Below, piece after piece: positions 15,862 through 24,127 of a stretch of DNA of 55,969 nt. Position numbers and translations under genes: made by a program. The notes beneath the pieces were generated by a model. That model was not told the DNA's origin, did no database searches, and saw only the letters and a program-made list of their open reading frames with translations. The first letter of the stretch is position 1, and every line of letters begins with the position of its first letter. The DNA lies in contig URKE01000007.1 in NCBI GenBank assembly GCA_900548285.1, positions 1 through 55,969 on the forward strand, written 5' to 3'. The stretch is from an uncultured Eubacteriales bacterium (GTDB taxonomy: Bacteria > Bacillota > Clostridia > Christensenellales > Borkfalkiaceae).

Positions 15862-17037
15862 TTAAATTTGCGGCTGATTTTCTTTCGCGGCGATAAGGCG
15901 TTTGTAGTCGTTTTCGATCATATCCGCGACTTCGTTCCACGTCCTGTACAAATCCTTCCGCGCGTTTGCCGCCACGCGGTTATAAAGTTCTTCGTCCGAT
16001 AAAATCTCGATTATTCTCTCCGCGTAAGCCTCTTCGGATTGTTCGGCGAAAAAGCCGTTGACGTTTTCCGTAACCGTGCCGGCGGTTTTCGCGCCCTTTA
16101 AAAACAGGGTAGGGGTGCTTTGGCAGGCGGCTTCTATCTGTACGAGAGAGTTCGTGTCGTATAAGGACGGGAAGAGAAAAAGTTTTGCTCTCGCGTAGAT
16201 TTTTTCGAGCGTTTCCTTGCTTTCAACCTTGCCGCAGAAAATTATTTCGTTTTCAAGCCCGAGTTCGCAGGCGAGTTCTTTCAGTTCGTCCTCGTCCTGT
16301 CCGTTGCCGACGAAAAGCGTTTTAAAAGCCACGCCTTTGTCTTTAAGAACCTTAAGCGAGCGGATGAGAAAATCGAGATTTTTAAGGAAGTTGATTCTGC
16401 CCACGAAGAGGAAAACGAGATCATCCTCTTTAAGCGAAAACATATCGTTAACGAACTTATACGCCGACGTTTTATCTTCAATCGGCGTGTGCGCCGTGGC
16501 GTTCGGGCGGATATAACAAGGCGCGGTCAAGCCGTATTCGTCCACGTAAAGCCGACGGATGGCTTCGTTCACGGTGTAACATTCGTCGCACGCGTTGAAA
16601 ACCTGCATCATCGCGCGCATCGCGAGTTCCACGCTCTTTTTGAGTTTCAGGTTTCTTTCGAAGTCGAGTTTATATTGCGAATGAATGGTCGCGACTAAGG
16701 GAATCCCGCGTTTTTTCGCGAGCGTTCTGCCTATCATTCCCACGGCGAACGGCGAGTGAATATGCGCGACGTCGAGTTCGCATTTTCTCAGTTCGTTCAT
16801 AAAATTCGCGTCGAGCGCGGGCATCGGCACAACGTAATCGTATTTATCGATCGAAAGCGATTCGCATCTTACCACTCTGTAGGGGTAAACCGAATCGTCG
16901 TGCTTCGTCAGTCCGTTGGGGCAGAACACGGTCACGTCGTTTCCCTTTTCGGTTAAAAGCCTTGCGTAATTGTCGACGACTTTGATAACGCCGTCTATCA
17001 TCGGGTAGAACACGTCTACGAAAAATCCGATTTTCAT
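15862..17037 (-). CDS. glycosyltransferase family 4
   Basis: A 391-residue retaining GT-B glycosyltransferase. The N-terminal acceptor half starts MKIGFFVDVFYPMIDGVIKVVDNYARLL. The C-terminal nucleotide-sugar half carries LFVGRINFLKNLDFLIRSL and the donor-site segment SLYDTNSLVQIEAA, a variant of the usual E-x7-E. It resembles the 1,2-diacylglycerol glucosyl- or mannosyltransferases that make membrane glycolipids in Gram-positive bacteria. That function is a guess from overall resemblance. No signal or membrane helix is seen, so it is cytosolic or membrane-associated. It starts at the ATG after GGAGGGAAA. It lies downstream of rqcH on the same strand, separated by a tandem repeat. Confidence 0.88.
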   Translation of the reverse strand: MKIGFFVDVFYPMIDGVIKVVDNYARLLTEKGNDVTVFCPNGLTKHDDSVYPYRVVRCESLSIDKYDYVVPMPALDANFMNELRKCELDVAHIHSPFAVGMIGRTLAKKRGIPLVATIHSQYKLDFERNLKLKKSVELAMRAMMQVFNACDECYTVNEAIRRLYVDEYGLTAPCYIRPNATAHTPIEDKTSAYKFVNDMFSLKEDDLVFLFVGRINFLKNLDFLIRSLKVLKDKGVAFKTLFVGNGQDEDELKELACELGLENEIIFCGKVESKETLEKIYARAKLFLFPSLYDTNSLVQIEAACQSTPTLFLKGAKTAGTVTENVNGFFAEQSEEAYAERIIEILSDEELYNRVAANARKDLYRTWNEVADMIENDYKRLIAAKENQPQI

Positions 17038-17100
17038 TTTCCCTCCGTTTCAGTGAGATTTATGGTTTTTGCGTCCGGCGGCAGAGCGTCGGGTTTGCTT

Positions 17101-17245
17101 ATTTTGCGAGTTCAACGTGAGCGGAAAACTCGTCCTGCTTGGTTATTTTGCGAGTTCAACGTGAGCGGAAAACTCGTTTTGTTTGGTTATTTTGTGAGTT
17201 CAACAGGAGCGGAAAACTCGTTTTGTTTGGTTATTTTGCGAGTTC
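17101..17245. repeat. 44-bp tandem repeat over the end of rqcH
   Basis: A 44-base unit is repeated about three and a third times, with the repeated ATTTTG motif at 17101, 17145, 17189 and 17233. Each unit repeats the last 15 bases of the rqcH frame on the minus strand, GAACTCGCAAAATAA, including the stop codon. Each also contains a short dyad, AACTCG with CGAGTT. There are no unique spacers, so it is not a CRISPR array. Confidence 0.85.
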
Positions 17246-18910
17246 CGCGTGCGCGTCCGGCGCAACGAGAACGGTGCTGTAATCGGTGTAAATCACGCTG
17301 CCCGCTTTCGCTTTGGGCGGCTTTTTTACGAACCTTTTTTCGGCGTAGTCTACGGGGACTTTGCTCGCGGCTTGCGCTTCCGAATAAAACGCGCATATTT
17401 CCGCGGCTTTAACGATAACGTCGTCCGGGATTTTGCCGCCCTTGGTTTCGATTATCACGTGCGAGGAGTGGTAGCCCTTCGTGTGAAGCCACACGTCGTT
17501 TTTGAACGCGCGCGAAGTGAGCCTGTCGTTCTGAACGTTGTTTTTTCCGCATTTAACCACGTATCCGTCCACGTCGAAAACCCTGTACGGCGATTCTTTT
17601 TCCTGCTTTTTGCGGAATTTCGGCGGAGGAGTTATGCCTTCGTTTATAAGTTCGTTTTCCACGTCCTCGAAGTCGGCCACGTTTTCCGCGGCGAGAATTT
17701 CCAGCCGCACCGAGCCGAGATAGGCGAGTTCTTTTTCCGTCTGCTCCTTTTGCGGAGTGACGATTTCGAGCGCACGTTTTTCTTTGGCGTATTTTTTGAA
17801 ATATCTTTGCGCGTTTTTGTTTGGCGTGAGATTTTTGTCGAGGGTTATCTTCACGGGTTTGTTTTCGTCGTAATAATTTTCGAGTGTAACCTCGCTCATC
17901 CCCTCTTTGATTTTGTACATATAGGCGGTTATCAATTCGCCTTTAAGCCTGTTTTCTTCATAGTCCTCGCAGGAAAGAATCTTTTCCTTTTCGCCCTGAA
18001 GTTTTTTCGTGTTCTTTTTTATCAGACCGTTTATTTTGTCGAGCAGTTGTTTTTGTTTCAGCGCGAAGCCTTTTTTAACGTCGCGCGTCGTATAAAAATC
18101 GTCCTGTCCGTCGGCTATGGTTTCGTAATACTTTTTCTCGCCGGGAACGGTGATATAATCGAAAACGTAAAAATCCCGCAGTTTGCCTTCTCCCGCAACG
18201 TTCGGGCGGATAGGCGGGTTGAAATAGAGCGAATAAAGTTTTTCGTATAATCTCCCGTTGTCCTTTTCGCCGGCGCATCTGTGAGCAAATTCGTTCGCCG
18301 TGGGGAAGGAAAGTCCCTTGAAATTATTGAAGAGAAAATTATCGAGATTGTCGCCGGAAAACGCCGTTAATCGGCTTATAGAGGCGTTTTTATCGGATAA
18401 GTCCGCTTTGTCCTGCGGCTTTGGAAACTTATATTCCGCGCCGGATAAGGTAACTCTCGAAGTCGCCACGTCCAAGGGGGCGTTTTTCAGGCAACCTAAA
18501 ATCAGCCCGTTTTCGGTGAGAATAAGGTTGGAATATTTGCCCATGATTTCCGCGTAAAGAATCTTTTTCACGTTATCGCGGAAGTCGTTCTTGCAGGCGA
18601 ACGTAAGGGCGATTATTCTTTCCGAGCCGAGTTGTTCGACCTTTTCTATCGTCGCGCCTAAAACGTGTTTGCGCATAAGCATGCAAAAGTTGGGAGCGAC
18701 TTTCGGGTTCGGTTTTTCTTTCGAGATAAACCCGACTCTGCAGTTTTCCGCGTTGGAAGAAAGGACGAGCGTCCGCGTTCCGCGCGAGGTGTAAACGAGA
18801 AGATAAACGTCGTCCTTGTCGGGTTGCGACACCCTGTTTATTTTCGCGCCGCGAAGAATCCCGTCGAGTTCGGCGGCTGCGTGATGAAGCGTGAATGCGT
18901 CCTGCGGCAT
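17231..18910 (-). CDS. rqcH: RqcH/NFACT family ribosome quality control factor
   Basis: Homologue of Rqc2/RqcH. These proteins bind stalled 50S subunits carrying peptidyl-tRNA and recruit tRNA-Ala to add C-terminal alanine tails that mark the chain for degradation. The 559 residues match the family. The NFACT-N domain starts MPQDAFTLHHAAAELDGIL, a helix-hairpin-helix and coiled-coil part covers roughly residues 270-430, and the C-terminal NFACT-R domain carries DVWLHTKGYHSSHVII. The Asp-Arg pair needed for tailing in Bacillus is Glu97-Arg98 here (LGSERII). The start at 18910 follows GGAGGAAATT; the frame extends to 19021 but only through the leader. The 3' end is part of a 44-bp tandem repeat that duplicates its stop codon. 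Its neighbour tig is divergent, and the ClpXP genes that would degrade tagged chains follow tig. Confidence 0.93.
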   Translation of the reverse strand: MPQDAFTLHHAAAELDGILRGAKINRVSQPDKDDVYLLVYTSRGTRTLVLSSNAENCRVGFISKEKPNPKVAPNFCMLMRKHVLGATIEKVEQLGSERIIALTFACKNDFRDNVKKILYAEIMGKYSNLILTENGLILGCLKNAPLDVATSRVTLSGAEYKFPKPQDKADLSDKNASISRLTAFSGDNLDNFLFNNFKGLSFPTANEFAHRCAGEKDNGRLYEKLYSLYFNPPIRPNVAGEGKLRDFYVFDYITVPGEKKYYETIADGQDDFYTTRDVKKGFALKQKQLLDKINGLIKKNTKKLQGEKEKILSCEDYEENRLKGELITAYMYKIKEGMSEVTLENYYDENKPVKITLDKNLTPNKNAQRYFKKYAKEKRALEIVTPQKEQTEKELAYLGSVRLEILAAENVADFEDVENELINEGITPPPKFRKKQEKESPYRVFDVDGYVVKCGKNNVQNDRLTSRAFKNDVWLHTKGYHSSHVIIETKGGKIPDDVIVKAAEICAFYSEAQAASKVPVDYAEKRFVKKPPKAKAGSVIYTDYSTVLVAPDAHAELAK

Positions 18911-18978
18911 AATTTCCTCCTTTTTGTTTGCGACAAATTTATTCCGCCGCCCGCAAAAATACGGTTTCCGGGCGATCT

Positions 18979-19019
18979 GTACGGTACGATATAACACCTT
19001 GTACGGTACGATATAACAC
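18979..19019. repeat. 22-bp direct repeat in the rqcH leader
   Basis: GTACGGTACGATATAACAC occurs at 18979-18997 and again, identically, at 19001-19019. It falls just downstream of the predicted rqcH -10 box, so both copies lie at the start of that transcript. The near-palindrome GTACGGTAC sits inside each copy. Confidence 0.7.
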
Positions 19020-19020
19020 A

Positions 19021-19048
19021 ATTATATATTTTTTTTAAATAAAAGCAA
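19021..19048 (-). promoter_or_regulatory. promoter of rqcH
   Basis: On the minus strand TTGCTT (19048-19043), 16 bases and TATAAT (19026-19021). It leaves a leader of about 105 bases that contains the 22-bp direct repeat. Confidence 0.6.
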
Positions 19049-19067
19049 ATTTTATTGACGGAAAAAT

Positions 19068-19096
19068 TTGCAAAATAAAATAAAATGTGTTAAAAT
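19068..19096 (+). promoter_or_regulatory. promoter of tig
   Basis: TTGCAA (19068-19073), 17 bases and TAAAAT (19091-19096), 34 bases before the start codon. It is back to back with the rqcH promoter. Confidence 0.55.
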
Positions 19097-19129
19097 AGCA
19101 CCACGCACAGAAAACATCAAGGAGCAATT

Positions 19130-20416
19130 ATGAAATACACTTTTGAAAAAGGCGAAAAGAGTTCGGTAAAAATCACCGTTACGCTTACCGCGAAAGAATG
19201 GGCGGCGATGCAGGATCAGGCCTACGAAAAAACGAAGGGCAAATATCAGTTACCGGGATTCCGTAAAGGACACGTTCCCAAGTCCGTCATCGAACAGAGT
19301 TACGGCAAGGGCGCGTTTTACGAAGAAGCGATCAATCTCGCTTTCGCCAAGTATTATTACGACGTACTCGAAAAAGAGCCGACCATCGAGCCTATCGACA
19401 GACCCGACGTGGGCATCGACAAACTCGACGACAAGGGGCTTACCTTCACCGCGACCGTACCCGTTAAACCCGAAGTTAAACTCGGCGATTATAAAGGTAT
19501 AAAGATTGAAAAAGTTGAGTATAATGTTAAGGACGACGACGTTACGAGCGAAGTCAACAGACTTCTGGAACAGCACGCCGCCGAAGAAAACGTCGAAGGC
19601 AGACCCGCTAAAGACGGAGATATAACCGTCATCGATTACAGCGGCAGCATCGACGGAGTCAAGTTTGCGGGCGGCACCGCCGACAAGCAGAACCTCACGC
19701 TCGGCAGCGGAACGTTCATTCCCGGATTTGAAGAACAAGTCGTCGGAATGAATATCGGCGAAACCAAGGATATCACCGTTAAGTTTCCCGACGATTACGG
19801 CGCGGATGAACTTAAAGGCAAAGACGCCGTGTTCACCGTAACTCTTCACGAGATAAAGGAGAAGAAACTTCCCGAACTCACCGACGAATTCGTAAAGGAA
19901 AAAACGGGCAGCGAAACGGTCGACGCTTATAAGGCGAGCGTCAAGGAAAAACTCGAAAAAGCCAACGCTCAGAGAGCGGAGAGAGAAATCGAGGACAAAA
20001 TCATCAAAGCGATAACGGATAAGAGCGAAGTCGAAATCCCCGACAGCCTTGTGGAAAGAGAAATCGACAACATGGTTCAGCAAGCCTCTTACAGACTTAT
20101 GTATCAGGGACTGAAATTCGAGGATTATCTCAAATACACCAACCAGACCATGGAAGCGTACAGAGAAGGTCTTAAAGATTCGGCTAAGGATCACGTGAAA
20201 ACTCAACTCGTAATCGACAAAATTCTCACCGACGAAAAAATCGAAGCAACGAAGGAAGACGTCGACGCGAAGATTGCCGAACAGGCTCAGTCGGTCGGAA
20301 AAGACGCCGTAGAATACGCGAAAACGATGAGCGACAAACAACGCGGCTACATCGAAAACGGCGTGGTTATCGATAAACTCTTTAAGTTCCTTAAAGAAAA
20401 CAACACAATTGCTTAA
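19130..20416 (+). CDS. tig: trigger factor chaperone
   Basis: Ribosome-associated folding helper that catches nascent chains at the exit tunnel and has peptidyl-prolyl isomerase activity. The 428 residues match the family. The N-terminal ribosome-binding domain carries the signature LPGFRKGHVPKSV (near residues 41-53). An FKBP-type isomerase domain follows (about 150-245, ending GKDAVFTVTLHEIKEKKLPEL), then the helical C-terminal domain. The GFRxGK signature is GFRKGH here. The start follows ATCAAGGAGCAATT. It heads the usual tig-clpP-clpX series, and a hairpin sits between it and clpP. Confidence 0.97.
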   Translation: MKYTFEKGEKSSVKITVTLTAKEWAAMQDQAYEKTKGKYQLPGFRKGHVPKSVIEQSYGKGAFYEEAINLAFAKYYYDVLEKEPTIEPIDRPDVGIDKLDDKGLTFTATVPVKPEVKLGDYKGIKIEKVEYNVKDDDVTSEVNRLLEQHAAEENVEGRPAKDGDITVIDYSGSIDGVKFAGGTADKQNLTLGSGTFIPGFEEQVVGMNIGETKDITVKFPDDYGADELKGKDAVFTVTLHEIKEKKLPELTDEFVKEKTGSETVDAYKASVKEKLEKANAQRAEREIEDKIIKAITDKSEVEIPDSLVEREIDNMVQQASYRLMYQGLKFEDYLKYTNQTMEAYREGLKDSAKDHVKTQLVIDKILTDEKIEATKEDVDAKIAEQAQSVGKDAVEYAKTMSDKQRGYIENGVVIDKLFKFLKENNTIA

Positions 20417-20426
20417 TATCGCGATG

Positions 20427-20463
20427 AAAGAGGCTGTTAAAATCCGATTTAACAACCTCTTTT
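20427..20463 (+). terminator. hairpin between tig and clpP
   Basis: AAAGAGG-C-TGTTAAA pairs with TTTAACA-A-CCTCTTT around a short loop. The run of Ts after it is only four long, so it may be a partial terminator or a processing site rather than a full stop between genes that are commonly co-transcribed. Confidence 0.55.
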
Positions 20464-20482
20464 AAATCAAAAGGAGAACAAT

Positions 20483-21064
20483 ATGGCTTTAATACCTATG
20501 GTTGTCGAACAAACCGACAGAGGCGAACGTTCGTACGATATTTATTCCAAACTTCTCGAGGAGAGAATTATTTTCATTACGGGAGAAATCAACGACGCGG
20601 TTGCCAACACCGTCGTTGCCGAACTTTTGTATCTCGAAGCGAAGGACAGCGCAAAAGATATCGACATATATATCAACAGCCCCGGCGGAAGCGTCACTTC
20701 CGGGCTTGCCATTTACGACACGATGAACTTCATCAAATGCGACGTTTCCACGATCTGCATAGGAATGGCGGCGTCCATGGCGGCGTTTCTGCTTTCGAGC
20801 GGCAAAAAGGGCAAACGTTACGCTCTTCCGTCGTCCGAAATAATGATTCATCAGCCGCTCGGCGGCGCGCAGGGGCAGGCGAGCGATATCAAAATTCAGG
20901 CGGAGCATATTCTCGCGCTCAAAAAGAAACTCAATTCCGTTCTCGCCGCGAACACCGGCAAACCGATCGAACAAATCGAAAAAGATACCGACAGGGATAA
21001 TTATCTTACGGCGGAGGACGCGCTCGGATACGGACTTATAGACAAGATTTTTTATAACAGATAA
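20483..21064 (+). CDS. clpP: ATP-dependent Clp protease proteolytic subunit
   Basis: Serine protease that forms a double heptameric barrel and degrades proteins fed in by ClpX or similar unfoldases. The 193-residue length is standard. The catalytic triad is visible as Ser98 (GMAASMAA), His123 (MIHQPLGGAQGQASD) and Asp172 (DTDRDNY). The start follows AAAAGGAGAACAAT. The partner clpX follows on the same strand. The stop codon is the first base triplet of a 10-base unit, TAATTGCGGC, that is repeated immediately. Confidence 0.98.
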   Translation: MALIPMVVEQTDRGERSYDIYSKLLEERIIFITGEINDAVANTVVAELLYLEAKDSAKDIDIYINSPGGSVTSGLAIYDTMNFIKCDVSTICIGMAASMAAFLLSSGKKGKRYALPSSEIMIHQPLGGAQGQASDIKIQAEHILALKKKLNSVLAANTGKPIEQIEKDTDRDNYLTAEDALGYGLIDKIFYNR

Positions 21065-21160
21065 TTGCGGCTAATTGCGGCGGCTTATCAACCGGCAAAC
21101 CGGACGATAAACCCGGGCGAAAAGCCGGACGATAAAACCGGACGATAAGCCCGACAAAAA
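21062..21160. repeat. short repeats between clpP and clpX
   Basis: TAATTGCGGC is repeated twice in tandem from the clpP stop codon (21062-21081). Then the unit CCGGACGATAA recurs three times (near 21102, 21127 and 21140) with GC-rich fillers. No frame or strong promoter is visible in the gap. It looks like slippage-prone intergenic DNA. Confidence 0.65.
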
Positions 21161-21193
21161 GCAATATCTGTTTTCTGCCGAAAGGAGGTTCAA

Positions 21194-22438
21194 ATGGCTA
21201 ACAATCATGTCGGCGGCGAGGACGATCGCCGTTGCTCGTTTTGCGGAAAACCCAAGGAACTCGCGAAGAAACTCATTGCCGGTCCCGACGGGGTTTATAT
21301 CTGCGACGAATGTATAGATATCTGCAAGGAAGTTCTTGAACGCGAGGAGAAAAAAAATCGCGACGAGGACACGCGGCTTTTGAAACCGCACGAAATCAAA
21401 GCCGAACTCGACAAATATATCGTCGGGCAGGATAAAGCGAAAAAGGTTTTATCCGTCGCGGTGTATAATCATTATAAAAGAATACGTCTTAAAAACGAGA
21501 ACAAGGACGACGATACGGAGATAGAAAAAAGCAACGTGCTTCTTTTAGGGCCTACCGGGTCCGGCAAAACGTTGCTCGCGAGAACTCTCGCGAAAATTCT
21601 CAACGTTCCGTTCGCCGTTGCGGACGCGACCACGCTCACCGAAGCGGGTTACGTCGGCGAGGACGTGGAAAACATTCTGTTAAAACTTATTCAGAACGCC
21701 GATTACGACGTGGAAAAGGCGCAGAAAGGCATAATTTATATCGACGAAATAGATAAAATCGCCAGAAAAAGCGAAAACGTTTCCATCACGCGCGACGTCA
21801 GCGGAGAGGGCGTTCAACAGGCGCTTCTCAAAATAATAGAGTCCACCGTGGCGTCCGTTCCCCCGCAGGGCGGCAGAAAGCACCCGCAGCAGGATTTTAT
21901 AAGGATAGACACCACGAATATCCTGTTTATCTGCGGCGGCGCGTTCGTCGGGCTTGACAAAATCGTAGGCAAACGTCTGGACAGTTCGTCGCTCGGCTTT
22001 GCCGGCAAACTCAAAACGACCGAGGAAGATTCGATCGCTTATATCGACGAAATTCAGCCGCAGGATCTCACGAAGTTCGGGCTTATTCCCGAATTCGTAG
22101 GAAGAATGCCAATCGTGGTGGGACTTCACCCGCTCGACGAAACCGCGCTCGTGAAAATTATGACCGAGCCGAAAAACGCGATAATCAAACAGTATAAAAA
22201 ACTCGTCGGGATAGACGACGTGGAACTTGTCGTTACGGACGACGCCGTTCTGGAAGTGGCGAAAAAGGCTATCGCTTTGAAGACGGGAGCGAGGGGCTTG
22301 AGAACGATTTTCGAAAATCTGATGCTCGACAGCATGTACGACATTCCTTCGGAAGAGGGCGTGGAAAAAGTGATTATCGACAAAGACGTGGTTCTGGGCA
22401 AAAAATCGCCCGAAATCATCAAAAAGGACATCGCCTGA
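21194..22438 (+). CDS. clpX: Clp protease ATP-binding subunit ClpX
   Basis: Hexameric AAA+ unfoldase that recognises substrates and threads them into ClpP. The 414 residues include the N-terminal zinc-binding domain (Cys14, Cys17, Cys37, Cys40), Walker A GPTGSGKT (119-126), the pore loop GYVGEDVE, Walker B IIYIDEIDK and the C-terminal sensor-2 segment TGARGLR. The start follows AAAGGAGGTTCAA. The end of the gene shows an imperfect short duplication: AGGACATCGCC before the stop codon and AGGACGTCGCC after it. A 33-base tandem repeat and a terminator come next. Confidence 0.98.
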   Translation: MANNHVGGEDDRRCSFCGKPKELAKKLIAGPDGVYICDECIDICKEVLEREEKKNRDEDTRLLKPHEIKAELDKYIVGQDKAKKVLSVAVYNHYKRIRLKNENKDDDTEIEKSNVLLLGPTGSGKTLLARTLAKILNVPFAVADATTLTEAGYVGEDVENILLKLIQNADYDVEKAQKGIIYIDEIDKIARKSENVSITRDVSGEGVQQALLKIIESTVASVPPQGGRKHPQQDFIRIDTTNILFICGGAFVGLDKIVGKRLDSSSLGFAGKLKTTEEDSIAYIDEIQPQDLTKFGLIPEFVGRMPIVVGLHPLDETALVKIMTEPKNAIIKQYKKLVGIDDVELVVTDDAVLEVAKKAIALKTGARGLRTIFENLMLDSMYDIPSEEGVEKVIIDKDVVLGKKSPEIIKKDIA

Positions 22439-22590
22439 TAAAAACAGGACGTCGCCCGGGCGAACTTGTTTCGGGTTAATCCGTCGTCAGGGACGAACTC
22501 GTTTCGGGTTAATCAGTCGTCAGGGATGAACTCGTTTCGGGTTAATCAGTCGCCCGGGGCGGTTTTAAGTCCGTTATATCGATAAACGAC
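22439..22590. repeat. 33-bp tandem repeat after clpX
   Basis: A 33-base unit beginning GAACTCGTTTCGGGTTAATC is present three times (starts at 22462, 22495 and 22528). Copies differ at a few positions. The 354-base gap between clpX and the next gene holds this repeat, then a terminator, then a promoter; no gene was seen. Confidence 0.8.
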
Positions 22591-22591
22591 C

Positions 22592-22633
22592 GGCGGCGGA
22601 ATTTGCGTTTTTTCGCAAATTCCGCCGCCTTTT
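22592..22633 (+). terminator. terminator of clpX
   Basis: A perfect 16-bp stem (GGCGGCGGAATTTGCG at 22592-22607 with its complement at 22614-22629) has a T6 loop and is followed by TTTTA. Confidence 0.88.
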
Positions 22634-22697
22634 ACGTCTTTCGGCAAGCCTTTTGTCGGATTTATCGATAAAAAAAATATAAATTTGAAATTTATCA

Positions 22698-22726
22698 TTG
22701 ACAAATCGGGAAGCGTTTAGTATACT
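22698..22726 (+). promoter_or_regulatory. promoter of the two-TM protein pair
   Basis: TTGACA (22698-22703), 17 bases and TATACT (22721-22726). It is a strong housekeeping-type promoter about 65 bases before the first start codon. Confidence 0.85.
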
Positions 22727-22792
22727 ATCAATATAATCAGAAATAAAATAGAGTAAGTATATGCTCTTTTTATATTCGAGGGAGGGTTTCAG

Positions 22793-23503
22793 ATGAACGT
22801 CGACGAAAACGTAAAAGCCGACGCTTTCGGTCAAAGACAGGCTAAACACGGTCTTGTTCTGGCGGAAGGCGAAAGAATCGTTGATAGTTTCGATTACGAC
22901 TGTTACGCGATGCATGACAAATCGAACAGCACCATGGTAACGGAAACGACGGTGATGCTCACAAACAGAAGGCTCATTCATTCCGCTTATTCCGAAAGCG
23001 GAAAGAGGACTGCCAAGAGAAACGTGGAGATCCCCGTTGACAGAATCGACGGCGTTTCCTCTTATTTCAAAACCGCGAAACGCTATTGCGTGTGGGGGAT
23101 AGTCGTTCTTTCCGTTCTTGCGGTTGCGTTCCTTGTCGCCGGCATACTTTCGGTTGCGGGCGTTATCGGTACGGTTATCGACGCTACGGCGGATATGTTG
23201 ATCGCGTTCGGCGCGTGCGTGCTTGCCGTTGTGGGGATAATTCTTTCGATCGTTTGCGCGGGCAGCAGAATGTGCTTCGGCGTGACGGTTTACACGAAAG
23301 ATCGCCCCGACGTTCCGTGCAGAGTTATGTGCATCAACAAAAAGAGCGGATATCTTGCCGACGTTCTCGAAAAAGACGATTCATGCCTTACGGCGGATAT
23401 GGTTGAAGCCGAAAGTATGGTTCACGCGCTTTCAAACGAGATTATGCAGATAAAAATCGAAAACGAAGCGGAGGAAATGAAAGATGGAAACAATGTTGGC
23501 TAA
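22793..23503 (+). CDS. two-TM protein with PH-like region (first of pair)
   Basis: Not assigned to a named protein. It has 236 residues. The N-terminal third contains MVTETTVMLTNRRLIHSAY, which resembles the strand pair of bacterial PH-type domains (pattern V-x-LTNxRL). Two adjacent hydrophobic helices follow (about 104-130 and 137-160: VVLSVLAVAFLVAGILSVAG, then MLIAFGACVLAVVGIILSIV). The tail is again soluble, rich in beta-type residues, with an acidic C-terminus. The next gene encodes a protein with the same plan, and its start overlaps this gene by 20 bases, so the two products probably work together, perhaps as a heteromer. It starts after GGAGGGTTTCAG. No link to neighbours suggests a pathway. 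Confidence 0.75.
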   Translation: MNVDENVKADAFGQRQAKHGLVLAEGERIVDSFDYDCYAMHDKSNSTMVTETTVMLTNRRLIHSAYSESGKRTAKRNVEIPVDRIDGVSSYFKTAKRYCVWGIVVLSVLAVAFLVAGILSVAGVIGTVIDATADMLIAFGACVLAVVGIILSIVCAGSRMCFGVTVYTKDRPDVPCRVMCINKKSGYLADVLEKDDSCLTADMVEAESMVHALSNEIMQIKIENEAEEMKDGNNVG

Positions 23504-24047
23504 GGACGAAATTCTTATTAAACAATATGATTATGCGGTTACGAAGTCCAAGCATGACACCGTTATGCACAGCGTCATCGTCACGGACAGAAGAATCATC
23601 TCTCAGGAGCAGGGCGGAAGATCTTTCGAGCGCGACGAAATGCCTATCGACCACGCCGATTACATATTGACCGACTTCGACAGTTATAAAAGATCGGTTG
23701 CCCTTTCGGTATTTCTGTTCGTTCTGAGCGTTCTGCTCGCCGTGGGCGGATTTGTCTGGAGCAGATTCGTCGAAGGTACTTACTGGTTTTTAATTCCGTC
23801 GGGATTAGCGGTCGTCGCGGTGATTTTCGCCGTCATCGCTCTCGTCGTTTCGCTTACGAAAAACGGCGCTTCGGCTGAACTTGAAATCAGATCCCGTCAA
23901 CCCGTTTACGAACTTCTCAGTTTCAGCGCGAACGGAATGAAGCCCTCGAAACGTATCGAAAAACTCAAAATCAGAGTCGACAAAGAGGTTGCCGAACAAA
24001 TGCTCAACGAAATCGGCGCGTTGATTCTGGAATACAGAAAGAAATAA
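23484..24047 (+). CDS. two-TM protein with PH-like region (second of pair)
   Basis: Not assigned to a named protein. It has 187 residues. The N-terminal part holds HSVIVTDRRIISQEQGG, parallel to LTNRRLIH in the preceding protein. Two membrane helices follow at about 74-91 and 98-125 (ALSVFLFVLSVLLAVGGFVW, then a segment rich in Val and Ala). The C-terminal tail ends in charged residues. Its ATG at 23484 lies inside the end of the previous gene, with GGAGG in frame upstream, so translation is coupled. The pair looks like an ancient duplication. A strong terminator follows. Confidence 0.75.
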   Translation: METMLAKDEILIKQYDYAVTKSKHDTVMHSVIVTDRRIISQEQGGRSFERDEMPIDHADYILTDFDSYKRSVALSVFLFVLSVLLAVGGFVWSRFVEGTYWFLIPSGLAVVAVIFAVIALVVSLTKNGASAELEIRSRQPVYELLSFSANGMKPSKRIEKLKIRVDKEVAEQMLNEIGALILEYRKK

Positions 24048-24083
24048 TAGCAATATATAATATATCGTCGGTTTTACCGGCAA

Positions 24084-24118
24084 AAGGCGGCGTCCGAAAA
24101 AATTTCGGACGCCGCCTT
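24084..24118. terminator. bidirectional terminator
   Basis: A perfect 16-bp stem (AAGGCGGCGTCCGAAA at 24084-24099, complement at 24103-24118) has a 3-base loop. Short T-runs follow on both strands. It lies between the converging pair gene and AraC gene. Confidence 0.85.
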
Positions 24119-24127
24119 ATTTTAGCC

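Noticed and set aside
17101..17245. CRISPR array
   Set aside because: The repeats are directly adjacent with no unique spacers, and no cas genes are present. It is a simple tandem repeat.
17249..18250. 333-codon frame on the plus strand
   Set aside because: Antisense to rqcH, no ribosome-binding site, composition typical of a shadow frame.
19250..20455. 401-codon frame on the minus strand
   Set aside because: Antisense to the trigger factor gene, which is certain.
22462..22558. CRISPR array or riboswitch after clpX
   Set aside because: Three adjacent 33-base copies without spacers, located downstream of a gene and before its terminator.
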